Positions 34,283-41,878 of a DNA stretch of 64,000 nucleotides are shown in pieces. Location of the stretch: assembly GCF_003946485.1 (NCBI RefSeq), contig NZ_RHOJ01000011.1, forward strand, positions 16,864-80,863, in the 5' to 3' direction. Made by a program: the position numbers and the translations under genes. Position 1 is the stretch's first letter. The number at the start of each line of letters is the position of its first letter. A model generated the notes under the pieces. The model saw only the letters and a program-made list of their open reading frames with translations, was not told the origin of the DNA and made no database searches. This DNA comes from Lacticaseibacillus jixianensis (GTDB lineage: Bacteria; Bacillota; Bacilli; Lactobacillales; Lactobacillaceae).

Positions 34283-34957
34283 TTAGCTCGCCTCGCTTAG
34301 GCGGCCGTCTTCCATCTGGTACGTGCGGTCGGCAAACTCGCGCAGGCGCAGATCATGGGTGACGATGACGACGGCCTTGTTGTGCTTGGTCGCCAGCGTC
34401 TTAAACAGCGCCCCCACGACTGCCACCCGTGCGCTGTCCAGGGCCGCTGTGGGCTCGTCTGCCAGAATGATAGCGGGGTCTGGATAAAGCGCCCGCGCGA
34501 TTGCCACACGCTGCTGCTGGCCGCCGGACAACTCGCCCGGATACTTGTTGGTCAGCGCCTGGATCCCCAGCGTTTGCAGGACGTCTTCAAGTGCTTCCGG
34601 CGACAGGTTGCCGCTGGGTTTGACCTTGTCGACCAGCCGGAACTGGTCGGCCACGGTGAGGTACGGCAGCAAGTGGTACGCCTGTAAAACAAAGCCGATC
34701 GCGTCCAGGCGCAGGGCGTCGCGTTCTTTTTTCGACCGTTCGGTATAGCTGATGCCGTTGAGCGTCACCGTGCCGGCCGTCGGGGTCAGCAGGCCGCCGG
34801 CGATGGTCAAAAAGGTGCTTTTACCCGATCCGGACGGGCCCATGATCAGGCTGAGCGTGCCCGCGTCCGCCTCAAAATTCACGTCGTGCAGCGCCTGAAC
34901 CTGCGCCGTGCCACTGCCAAAAATCTGATCCACGTGCTTGATTGTAAATGAACTCAT
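34283..34957 (-). CDS. hrtA: ABC exporter ATPase, MacB/HrtA type
   Basis: ATPase of 224 residues of the LolD/MacB/HrtA group. Walker A is GPSGSGKST (about 40-48), the Q-loop is in GFVLQAYHLLPYLT, the signature is ELSGGQQQRVAIARAL near 142-157, followed by ILADEPTAALD and VTHDLRLREF. It lies three bases after the permease gene, so the two are one unit. Together with the upstream TetR gene the order equals hrtR-hrtB-hrtA of Lactococcus, a haem-efflux system. The substrate is inferred from this order and the permease type only. Confidence 0.85.
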   Translation of the reverse strand: MSSFTIKHVDQIFGSGTAQVQALHDVNFEADAGTLSLIMGPSGSGKSTFLTIAGGLLTPTAGTVTLNGISYTERSKKERDALRLDAIGFVLQAYHLLPYLTVADQFRLVDKVKPSGNLSPEALEDVLQTLGIQALTNKYPGELSGGQQQRVAIARALYPDPAIILADEPTAALDSARVAVVGALFKTLATKHNKAVVIVTHDLRLREFADRTYQMEDGRLSEAS

Positions 34958-34959
34958 GA

Positions 34960-36015
34960 TTAACCTCCAATGACCGAAACCGGATCAACGCTCAGCACCG
35001 ACTTGATTGGGATCAGACTCCCGAGCAGCGCCATCACGAGCAGCCCCGCCCCGACGGCCGCCAGAATCGGGATGTCGAATGCCATCGGCACCGCCGCCGG
35101 CATCGCCAGCGCGGTCAGCGCCGTAAGCCCCGCCGCGATGATCATGCCACTGAGTACCAACAGCAGCGACTGCGCCACCGTGGCGCCCACCAGAACGCGG
35201 CTGGGGATCCCCTGCGCGCGCAGCACGGCGTAGTTCGGCAGCTTTTGCATCGTCAGAATGTACAGGAACACCGCGATGATGATCAGCGAAATGACCATCA
35301 GGAACCCGATCATCAAAACGAAGGTCGCGTTTTGGGCCGAGTAACCTGGCAGCTTCTCGATGACCTGCTGCGTCTTGTAGGTCTTCACGCCGCTACGGGT
35401 GTTTTGGTACTTGGCGTCCTTGGAAATGATGGCCGATGCCACTGGCCCGGCTACGATCCCGCGCAGGCGCCGCCACGTTGCCAGCCGGCCGTAGACGATC
35501 GGGGCAATGTTCAACTTGGCCTTCGCGGTGAAGCCCACGATCGTATATTTTTGCTTATCATCATTGAGGGTCAGCTTGTCACCCAGCTTGTAACCGGCGG
35601 TCTTAAACGCGGTATCGACCACGACTTCGGTGGCCTTCTTCACGTTGCGTCCGGCCGTCAGCTTCAGGTCCTTGGCGATGTACTGGCTCGCCTTCAGCCC
35701 GAGAAACACGGCGGACTGCTGCTTTTGGCCCTTCGCCTTGGCGACCACGCTGGTTTCGCCGATCACGGCCTCGTTCTTGGACAGCGGGCCGATCTGCTTG
35801 CTGCTCAAAAACGACTGACGCATATCGGTGTTCGCATCCGCGTTCAGCGTAATGCGGGCGGCGTCCCAACTGTAAATAGCATCCGTATTCTGCTGGGCCA
35901 GGCCGAGCGCCAGGCTGGTGAGAATGAGGATCAGGTAACCGATCAGGGTGATCATGAAGACGATCAACCCCGAGCGGAGTTTTTCCTTTTTGATTTCTTT
36001 TAGGGCTAAAAACAT
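34960..36015 (-). CDS. hrtB: ABC exporter permease, HrtB/FtsX type
   Basis: Membrane subunit of 351 residues with the MacB/FtsX layout: one N-terminal helix (about 15-37, after MFLALKEIKKEKLRSG), a large extracellular domain (40-225), then three helices (230-255, 280-305, 315-340). The opening LALKEIKKEKLRSGLIVFMITLIGYLI resembles HrtB haem exporters. GGAGATTAACTC precedes the ATG. A family 1 repeat cluster lies between it and the TetR gene. Lantibiotic or lipid export is an alternative. Confidence 0.82.
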   Translation of the reverse strand: MFLALKEIKKEKLRSGLIVFMITLIGYLILILTSLALGLAQQNTDAIYSWDAARITLNADANTDMRQSFLSSKQIGPLSKNEAVIGETSVVAKAKGQKQQSAVFLGLKASQYIAKDLKLTAGRNVKKATEVVVDTAFKTAGYKLGDKLTLNDDKQKYTIVGFTAKAKLNIAPIVYGRLATWRRLRGIVAGPVASAIISKDAKYQNTRSGVKTYKTQQVIEKLPGYSAQNATFVLMIGFLMVISLIIIAVFLYILTMQKLPNYAVLRAQGIPSRVLVGATVAQSLLLVLSGMIIAAGLTALTALAMPAAVPMAFDIPILAAVGAGLLVMALLGSLIPIKSVLSVDPVSVIGG

Positions 36016-36035
36016 GAGTTAATCTCCTTTAATTT

Positions 36036-36341
36036 AAGGTGCGGCGGGTTCGCGCATTTAGGGGGACAGCCAGCCTAGGTCAAGGCATTGCCGGCGTTTT
36101 TTGCCGGCGAGGGCTTGACCGTAGCTGGATGCTCCCCCGTTGCGAACCCAAAGCCCGATTATGAAGGTGCAGAGGCTTGGCGCACTTAGCCCGACAGCTA
36201 GCCTAGCTTCCACCATTGTCGGCGTATTTTGCCGACGAGGGTGGGAGCGTAGCTAGATGCTCGGGCGTTGCCAAGCCGACGCCCGATTACAAGGTGCGGC
36301 GGGTTCGCGCATTTAGGGGGACAGCCAGCCTAGGTCAAGGC
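36036..36341. repeat. Dispersed hairpin repeat, family 1, cluster C
   Basis: Three hairpin units in the opposite orientation to clusters A and B. The segment from GGTGCGGCGGGTTCGCGC to AGCCTAGGTCAAGGC, about 50 bases, occurs at 36037 and again at 36291. The middle unit has GCTTGGCGCACTTAGCCCGA paired with CGGGCGTTGCCAAGC. The right-hand copy overlaps the 3' end and stop codon of the TetR gene. Confidence 0.85.
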
Positions 36342-36830
36342 GGCGCGCAGCTGCGCGATTCGCGCCTCGGCGGTTGCCGGCGCCAGAATAATGTCCTTCA
36401 CGGTTTGGTGGTACAGCACCGTGAACGCCCACTGCTTGGCCGCGCCACCAGGGCTGAGTTGCGTGGGCGTCTCACCCAAGTAGCCTTCGTTGTAGCGAAA
36501 ATGCTGCTGGATCAGTTCGTGGTACTCGCACTGGCTGGTAGTTTCAACAAACTGGCGCAGCGCTGCGATGTACTCGTCCACGTTGCCGGTAGTCGGCCGC
36601 TTGGGCATCCCCCGGTGGATCACCCCCATCGCGATGCCGAACAGGTACTGATACGCATCGGTCAGGTCGGTGAAGTACTTGTAAAACGCGCCGCGGGCGA
36701 TGCCGGCATCCTTCACGATCCGCGCCACCTGGGCGTCTGCCAGCGGGTAATGGGAAAATTCATTCAGCAGCGCCTGGCGGATGCGCGCCTGCTTGTCTTC
36801 ATCTAAATGTTCAAAAGTGGGTAATACCAA
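36330..36830 (-). CDS. TetR-family regulator (HrtR-like)
   Basis: Repressor of 166 residues. The N-terminal HTH (about 12-58) contains VARIVKDAGIARGAFYKYFTDLTDAYQYLF. Translation appears to start at TTG (36830), seven bases after GAGGA. It precedes HrtB/HrtA-like genes on the same strand. Two palindromes, GGTGACGCCGTGTCACC and GGTGACACAGTGTCAAC, flank its own promoter, indicating autoregulation. Its last codons and TAG stop lie in repeat cluster C. Ligand is unknown; haem is suggested by context. Confidence 0.87.
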   Translation of the reverse strand: MVLPTFEHLDEDKQARIRQALLNEFSHYPLADAQVARIVKDAGIARGAFYKYFTDLTDAYQYLFGIAMGVIHRGMPKRPTTGNVDEYIAALRQFVETTSQCEYHELIQQHFRYNEGYLGETPTQLSPGGAAKQWAFTVLYHQTVKDIILAPATAEARIAQLRAALT

Positions 36831-36854
36831 GGGTTAGTCCTCGCTTTCCGCTAT

Positions 36855-36871
36855 GGTGACGCCGTGTCACC
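36855..36871. promoter_or_regulatory. TetR operator, copy 1 (GGTGACGCCGTGTCACC)
   Basis: Inverted repeat with GGTGAC and GTCACC ends located between the -10 and the TTG start of the HrtR-like gene. Confidence 0.65.
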
Positions 36872-36888
36872 GCTTGTCGATGTTGATC

Positions 36889-36917
36889 AGTATACGCGTC
36901 GGTGACACAGTGTCAAC
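36889..36917 (-). promoter_or_regulatory. HrtR-like promoter with operator copy 2
   Basis: Minus-strand TTGACA (36916-36911), 16 bases, TATACT (36894-36889). The palindrome GGTGACACAGTGTCAAC at 36901-36917 covers the -35 and spacer, so a bound repressor would exclude RNA polymerase. Confidence 0.7.
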
Positions 36918-36952
36918 TTTTTTGGTTGATTTAGTTTCAGAAAGCTTTTCGC

Positions 36953-37018
36953 AAAGTGAGTTGACACTCACTTTTTAGCCGGGTATAGTGACCGATGTTA
37001 AGTGAGTCAGCACTCACC
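36953..37018 (+). promoter_or_regulatory. Promoter and two TetR operators of the ABC-2 efflux operon
   Basis: TTGACA (36961-36966), 17 bases, TATAGT (36984-36989). The first operator has perfect 9-bp arms AAAGTGAGT and ACTCACTTT around TGAC (36953-36974) and covers the -35. The second has AAGTGAGT and ACTCACC around CAGC (37000-37018) and lies after the -10. The TetR gene closing the operon (38940) is the likely ligand. Confidence 0.75.
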
Positions 37019-37033
37019 AAGGAGACGATACGA

Positions 37034-37756
37034 ATGACAACAAGACTAATCGATTTGAAGCACCTGCAAAAGAAGTTCGGTCAACAAACCGTGCTGGCGG
37101 ACGTCTCGCTGCACGTTGACGCGGGCCAGATCCTCGGCCTCATTGGGCCCAGTGGCGCCGGCAAGTCCACGGCGATCAAAATCGCGCTGGGTATGGAAGT
37201 CGCAGACGGCGGCGACGCGCTGGTGCTCGCTACCCACATGCCCAACCGCCCCCTCCTTGGCCGTATCGGTTACATGGCCCAGGACGATTCGCTGTACGAC
37301 GCCCTCACCGGCGCGGAGAACCTGCGCTTTTTCGGCCGGATGAAGGGCGTCAAAAAGGACGCGCTGGCGGCAGATATCGCCCACGTCGCCGATGTCGTGG
37401 ACCTCACACCCGCCCTCGCCAAACGGGTCAGCGGTTATTCCGGCGGCATGCGGCGCCGGTTATCCCTGGCGATTGCCCTGCTCGGTGACCCCGAGCTGCT
37501 GGTGCTGGACGAGCCGACCGTCGGCATTGACCCGGCGCTGCGGCGCAAGATCTGGCACGAGCTGCATCAACTGCGCGACGCCGGCCGCGGCGTACTGATC
37601 ACGACGCACGTGATGGACGAGGCCGAACTCACCGATGAGGTCGCCCTGCTGCTCGACGGCAAGGTCATGGCCTACGACGCGCCGGCCAAGCTCGAGGCGC
37701 TGTACCAGGTCAAGACGATCGAAGAAGTCTTCTTGAAAGCGGAAGGAGTGGCTTGA
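37034..37756 (+). CDS. ABC-2 exporter ATPase
   Basis: ATPase of 240 residues of a drug or toxic-compound exporter. Walker A is GPSGAGKST (about 37-45), the Q-loop is in GYMAQDDSLYDAL, the signature is GYSGGMRRRLSLAIAL near 135-150, then LLVLDEPTVGIDP and TTHVMDEAELTDEV. AAGGAG sits nine bases before the ATG at 37034; the longer frame from 36995 runs through the second operator and is rejected. It is followed after one base by the permease gene. Confidence 0.92.
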   Translation: MTTRLIDLKHLQKKFGQQTVLADVSLHVDAGQILGLIGPSGAGKSTAIKIALGMEVADGGDALVLATHMPNRPLLGRIGYMAQDDSLYDALTGAENLRFFGRMKGVKKDALAADIAHVADVVDLTPALAKRVSGYSGGMRRRLSLAIALLGDPELLVLDEPTVGIDPALRRKIWHELHQLRDAGRGVLITTHVMDEAELTDEVALLLDGKVMAYDAPAKLEALYQVKTIEEVFLKAEGVA

Positions 37757-37757
37757 T

Positions 37758-38909
37758 ATGCGCGCACTTTATATCGCCCGCCGCGTGGTGACTGAGCTCA
37801 TTCGCGACAAACGCACCCTGGCGCTGATGTTTGTGGCGCCAGTGTTGATCATGTTTTTGATGAAGCTGATTTTTACTCAAAGCGCCTCGACCAGTGTCAA
37901 AGTCGCCACCGTCGACTTGAACAACAACGTCCGCACCACGCTAAACGACATCAAGCACGTCGCAGTATCCAAAAAGGCCAGCAACGCCAGCGCGCAACAA
38001 GCGCTGCGGGATCAAAAGGTCGACGCCGTGATTCACGAAACCAGCGCCAGCCACTACACCATCACCTACGCCAACACCGATGCCACCAAGACCAGCCTGG
38101 TCAAGGCCGGCTTCAACGCGGCGCTGACCCAAAACGGCATGAAGACGCTGAAGCAGACGACCGTCAAGCTGAGCAGGACCGTCAGCCAAATGGCCGCCAC
38201 CATTGCCAGGCTTTCCCCGCAGGCGGCCGCGGCCATGAAGCAGCCCAAAGCCAAGGCGCAGCCGCGCGCCAAGATCAAGAGCCGCTACAACTATGGCGAC
38301 AAGAACACCGACTTTTTTGACAAAATCGTGCCGATCCTGATGGGCTTTTTCGTCTTCTTCTTCGTGTTCCTGATCTCCGGCATGGCACTGCTCAAGGAGC
38401 GCACGACCGGCACGCTGGACCGCCTGCTGGCCACCCCGGTGCGGCGCGGCGAGATCGTGCTCGGCTACATGATCAGCTATGGCATCCTGGCACTGATTCA
38501 AACCGTCATCATCGTGCTGACCACCGTTGGCTTTATGGGCGTTGAGATCACCGGGTCGCTGGGGGCAGTGATGGTGATCAACTTCCTGCTAGCACTGGTC
38601 GCCCTCGCGTTTGGCATTCTGCTGTCGACTTTAGCGCAGTCAGAATTTCAGATGATGCAGTTCATCCCCATCATCGTGATCCCCCAAATCTTCTTCTCCG
38701 GCATCGTGTCACTGGATTCGCTGGCGAGCTGGGTCAAAGACATCTCCTATGTGCTGCCGCTGACCTACGCCGGCAACGCGATGACGCAAATCATCATGGA
38801 CGGCACCAAGCTCACCAGCCTGGGTGTCGACATCGGCGTGCTTCTGCTCTTCCTGCTGGTCCTGACCGGCCTGAACGTTCGCGGCATGCGGCGTTATCGC
38901 AAGGTGTGA
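37758..38909 (+). CDS. ABC-2 exporter permease (YhgE/DrrB type)
   Basis: Membrane subunit of 383 residues: an N-terminal helix (about 20-40), a long extracytoplasmic domain (42-185) rich in Ala/Lys/Thr, then six helices from about 190 with KERTTGTLDRLLATPVRRGEIVLGY between the first two, the usual ABC2_membrane signature. Its ribosome site GGAAGGAG lies inside the end of the ATPase gene. It acts with the preceding ATPase. The exported compound is unknown. Confidence 0.9.
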   Translation: MRALYIARRVVTELIRDKRTLALMFVAPVLIMFLMKLIFTQSASTSVKVATVDLNNNVRTTLNDIKHVAVSKKASNASAQQALRDQKVDAVIHETSASHYTITYANTDATKTSLVKAGFNAALTQNGMKTLKQTTVKLSRTVSQMAATIARLSPQAAAAMKQPKAKAQPRAKIKSRYNYGDKNTDFFDKIVPILMGFFVFFFVFLISGMALLKERTTGTLDRLLATPVRRGEIVLGYMISYGILALIQTVIIVLTTVGFMGVEITGSLGAVMVINFLLALVALAFGILLSTLAQSEFQMMQFIPIIVIPQIFFSGIVSLDSLASWVKDISYVLPLTYAGNAMTQIIMDGTKLTSLGVDIGVLLLFLLVLTGLNVRGMRRYRKV

Positions 38910-38939
38910 TAAACTGATCGCAGCAATAAGGAGGCCTCT

Positions 38940-39575
38940 ATGCAAGTCAATTCAGTTGAAACCCTTTTGGCCAACAGCCTGGCACAGTCAGCCCTGTCAA
39001 AAAAGCAGCAGGACGTGCTGAAGGCCTGCCTGACGCTTTTTGCCGAGCAGGGGTACGACCGCACCACCACCGCCGACATCGCGCAGCTGGCCGGCGTGTC
39101 GGAAGGCACCGTGTACAAGCATTTTAACAATAAGCGCGAGATCCTCGACGCCTTGCTTGAGCCGCTGAAAGCCAGCGTGCTGCCCGCCGTCGCGGATGAA
39201 TTCGTCGCCGAAACGGTCAATCAACACTTCGCCTCGCTGGGAGCCGCGCTGCGGTTTCTTATCAGCGACCGCATGCGCTTCGTTCTCGACAACCGGTTGA
39301 TCATCCGCGTGTTCCTGCAAGAAGTCCTGGTCAACGCCGACTTGTTCGCCAGTGCCTTGGCAATGGCTAAGCAACGCTTTGTCCCGGCCGTCCTGCCCAT
39401 GCTGGTAAAATTCAGCCAGCCCCAGCACCCCCTCACGCTCGAATCATTTCGGCCGATATTCGGGCTGATGCTGACGTACCTATTGCCCGTCATCCTGAAG
39501 CCGGAACTGCAGCTCGATGTGGATCAGGCCACGGACCAAATCCTGGCCAAGGTCATGCCGGCCCTAGAAGCCTGA
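38940..39575 (+). CDS. TetR-family regulator of the ABC-2 exporter
   Basis: Repressor of 211 residues. The HTH (about 22-65) contains TTADIAQLAGVSEGTVYKHFNNKREIL, a textbook TetR recognition region; the remainder is the helical ligand domain. AAGGAGG is the ribosome site. As third gene of the operon that carries two palindromes at its promoter, it probably represses itself and the exporter until a drug-like ligand binds. Confidence 0.92.
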   Translation: MQVNSVETLLANSLAQSALSKKQQDVLKACLTLFAEQGYDRTTTADIAQLAGVSEGTVYKHFNNKREILDALLEPLKASVLPAVADEFVAETVNQHFASLGAALRFLISDRMRFVLDNRLIIRVFLQEVLVNADLFASALAMAKQRFVPAVLPMLVKFSQPQHPLTLESFRPIFGLMLTYLLPVILKPELQLDVDQATDQILAKVMPALEA

Positions 39576-39595
39576 CCTGCAATCACAATAATTGA

Positions 39596-39643
39596 CCACG
39601 CCTACTTTCGGCTTGATCTGCAGAAAGTAGGCGTGGCCTTTTT
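39596..39643 (+). terminator. Intrinsic terminator of the efflux operon
   Basis: CCACGCCTACTTTC pairs with GAAAGTAGGCGTGG around a 13-base loop, followed by CCTTTTT. Confidence 0.9.
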
Positions 39644-39678
39644 GAAACGAAGCGGCAGCGCGTGGCCTGACCCGCCCA

Positions 39679-39694
39679 TGTTTCACGTGGAACG
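39679..39694. other. parS-like palindrome 3 (TGTTTCACGTGGAACG)
   Basis: Exact reverse complement of the site at 21071-21086. It matches the parS consensus at 15 of 16 positions if the fifth base is free, and is intergenic just after a terminator. Confidence 0.55.
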
Positions 39695-39717
39695 CGTCAG
39701 GCCTAGTTCATGGCATT

Positions 39718-39743
39718 AAAAAAGCAGCGTCTGCCCGCTGCTT
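39718..39743 (-). terminator. Terminator-like hairpin without an obvious gene
   Basis: On the minus strand AAGCAGC-gggcagac-GCTGCTT runs into six or more T residues. The minus-strand region upstream (39745-39960) has no recognisable gene, so it may end a small RNA or a lost gene cut by the IS30 insertion. Confidence 0.55.
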
Positions 39744-39959
39744 GGCGTATCTATCCTAAGGAGGAGGTAAGACGTTAGGAGTCACGTCTTGGTGGGACTA
39801 TCTCATATTGGAAGTGTCTTATCTCTTCCATAAATTAAGTTTACCAGATGAATTAGTGCGCTTGCAAGCGCTTTCTATTGCTTTTTTAAATTTCGGTCCT
39901 GTTAGTCGCTCTAGCCCGCGAGCGCTTGAATAGTCGAAGCCTGCTTTATTAGGCGACGG
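39744..39959. other. AT-richer remnant left of the IS30 element
   Basis: About 215 bases of composition unlike the neighbours. It includes AGACGT-taggagtc-ACGTCT and GGAAG-tgtcttatct-CTTCC hairpins and a perfect cre consensus at 39862. No supported gene was found; short frames lack ribosome sites. It may be the leader of a catabolite-controlled gene interrupted by the insertion. Confidence 0.4.
39862..39876. promoter_or_regulatory. Perfect cre consensus site
   Basis: TTGCAAGCGCTTTCT satisfies every position of WTGNAANCGNWNNCW. It lies about 85 bases left of the IS30 terminal repeat and has no intact sugar gene downstream. Confidence 0.6.
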
Positions 39960-41064
39960 ATTTACACTGCAAGTGCAACAAATTAGCCAAATAGAAAGAC
40001 TCATAGCCTGAGTCCTTGTAAAATGGAATCACCACAACACCACAACAAGGAGAACTCGACTATGAGCCCGTACAATCATCTTACCTTAAAGGAACGCGAA
40101 ACGATACTGCTTGGCCTCAATAATGGCCTGACTCAAGAAGCCATTGCGAAATCTCTGGGGCGCTCACGAAGCACCATCAGCCGTGAGGTCGCTCGCAATG
40201 GCGGCTGGGAGAATTACTCTGTAGCGGAAGCTCAGACGCGTTACGAGAAGGTTCGTGAGCACTCTCGCCGACCACGGATCCTCGCAGATGATCAAGTGTG
40301 CGAGTGCGTGGTCCGCTACATCGTTGAGCTGCACTGGTCGCCTGAACAGATTGCCGGACGTCTACGCCACGAAAGCACTCCGATTCAGATCAGTTACCCA
40401 ACGATTTATCGCGGCATCTACCGCAACAACCTTGGCGTTCCGCTTAGAAGCCATGGTGCTCGTGGTATTGCCCGACAGCTGTGTCATCGCGGTAAGACGC
40501 GTAAGGTGAAAGGCACCATCAATGAAAGACGTGGCCGGTTCAACGATGCGCCTTGGATCCATAACCGCCCATTATCAGCGGAGAATCGGAGCTGGTTTGG
40601 TCATTGGGAGGGCGACACGGTCCGCGGCAAGACTGGACACTCAGCTCTAGTCACCTTAGTCGACCGTAGATCACGGTATCTGCTTTCAGTGCGAGTATCA
40701 ACAGCCAATGCCAGTCAGGTCGAGAACGCAATGGTGGCCCTGCTAAGTGAACAGCCACGAGGCCGGGTGAGAACCGTTACGCCCGACCGAGGAAGCGAGT
40801 TTGCACACTATCAAGCACTCAGTCAGGAACTGGCAATTAAAGTGTTCTTCCCAGACCCTCATGCCCCGCAACAGCGCGGCACCAACGAGAATACCAACGG
40901 TCTAATTCGTGAGTATTTCCCTAAAGGAACCGACTTAGATTTACTAAGTGATCAGGACATCACCACGTTCGTTGAACAACTGAATAACCGACCACGCAAG
41001 GTCTTAGGCTGGAAGACACCAGCTGAAGTCTATCTAGGTAAAAAGTTGCACTTGATTTGACAAT
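39960..41064 (+). mobile_element. IS30-family insertion sequence
   Basis: A 1105-base element with imperfect 20-bp terminal inverted repeats, ATTTACACTGCAAGTGCAAC (39960-39979) and its partner at 41045-41064 (15 of 20 matches, with CAAGTGCAAC identical). It encodes one intact transposase. A target duplication was not evident. Its ends are assigned by eye. Confidence 0.75.
40062..41060 (+). CDS. IS30-family transposase
   Basis: DDE transposase of 332 residues that appears intact. The N-terminal helix-turn-helix MSPYNHLTLKERETILLGLN, then GRSRSTISREVARN, is characteristic. The catalytic core has WEGDTVRGK (first Asp, about 184), TPDRGSEF (second Asp) and NENTNGLIREYFPKGTD (Glu, near 280), and it ends LGWKTPAEVYLGKKLHLI. 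ACAAGGAG precedes the ATG at 40062, so the 13-codon upstream extension is rejected. Codon use is less GC-biased than the neighbours, in line with recent arrival. Confidence 0.95.
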   Translation: MSPYNHLTLKERETILLGLNNGLTQEAIAKSLGRSRSTISREVARNGGWENYSVAEAQTRYEKVREHSRRPRILADDQVCECVVRYIVELHWSPEQIAGRLRHESTPIQISYPTIYRGIYRNNLGVPLRSHGARGIARQLCHRGKTRKVKGTINERRGRFNDAPWIHNRPLSAENRSWFGHWEGDTVRGKTGHSALVTLVDRRSRYLLSVRVSTANASQVENAMVALLSEQPRGRVRTVTPDRGSEFAHYQALSQELAIKVFFPDPHAPQQRGTNENTNGLIREYFPKGTDLDLLSDQDITTFVEQLNNRPRKVLGWKTPAEVYLGKKLHLI

Positions 41065-41171
41065 TCGTCGCACACCAGGACTCACTAAGAGGTATGATTA
41101 ACTACAATCACAAACTGGTGATCACGCCCGTTCCGCCACTGTCACCAGGAGAGTAACGAAGGAGTATGTCC

Positions 41172-41693
41172 ATGACCGAAACCCAAATCATCCCTGTCAC
41201 CGAAGCTCAAATCCCCACACTGGTGCAGCTGGCCCGCACCACTTTCGCCGATACGTTCAACGCGAACACGGCGCCGGCGGACATGGCGGCCTTTCTAGAC
41301 GCGGCGTACTCGCCAAAGCAGCTCACCCAAGAGCTGCGCACGCCGGGCACGACCTTCTGGTTCATCACAGTCGCTGGCACGCCGGCCGGGTACCTCAAGC
41401 TTAACGTCGATGCCGCCGTGACTGCCGATGTGCAGGCGAAAAACGCGCTAGAGCTGGAGCGCATCTACATTTTACCGGCGTACAAGCACCAGGGCCTGGG
41501 CAGCAAGCTCTACGCCCACGCCTTGAAAATGGCAAAGGACCTGCACAAAGACACCATCGCGCTCGGCGTCTGGGAACACAACGAACCCGCTAAGGCCTTC
41601 TACGCCGCCCGCGGCTTCCACAAAGTCGGCGAGCACGCCTTTGTCGTGGGCAGCGACCCCCAGCACGACTGGCTGATGGAAGCGGCGGTGTAG
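41172..41693 (+). CDS. GNAT-family N-acetyltransferase
   Basis: Acetyl-CoA-dependent transferase of 173 residues, substrate unknown. Motif A is ERIYILPAYKHQGLGSKLYAHA (positions about 98-119) with the Q-x-x-G-x-G loop, and motif B is GVWEHNEPAKAFYAARGF near 137-154. AAGGAG lies eight bases before the ATG at 41172; the ATG at 41166 is too close. The promoter region is only about 100 bases from the IS30 end, so expression may be affected by the insertion. Confidence 0.9.
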   Translation: MTETQIIPVTEAQIPTLVQLARTTFADTFNANTAPADMAAFLDAAYSPKQLTQELRTPGTTFWFITVAGTPAGYLKLNVDAAVTADVQAKNALELERIYILPAYKHQGLGSKLYAHALKMAKDLHKDTIALGVWEHNEPAKAFYAARGFHKVGEHAFVVGSDPQHDWLMEAAV

Positions 41694-41725
41694 CCCCATC
41701 CTCCACCCATCTTTCGAATTAAAAT

Positions 41726-41771
41726 TAAAAACTCTCCTCACGTTTGCGCATTCCTGCAAACATGGGGAGAG
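41726..41771. terminator. Terminator between the GNAT and SnoaL genes
   Basis: CTCTCC/GGAGAG outer and GTTTGC/GCAAAC inner stems. On the minus strand it ends in TTTTTAATTTT, serving the SnoaL operon; on the plus strand the tail is weak. Confidence 0.7.
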
Positions 41772-41878
41772 CTTTGCTGTCAACTGAATTGGGTCACCGC
41801 TTAATGGCACGTGATGGCGCCGCTGGTGATCCCGCGAGCAAGGTTCTCGCGCCGCAGTGCCCCTTTATCTCTTGCAAC

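Noticed and set aside
39819..40004. Minus-strand frame of 61 codons spanning the IS30 left end
   Set aside because: It crosses the element boundary and has no ribosome site. It may be a chance frame although its composition is protein-like; left as unassigned.
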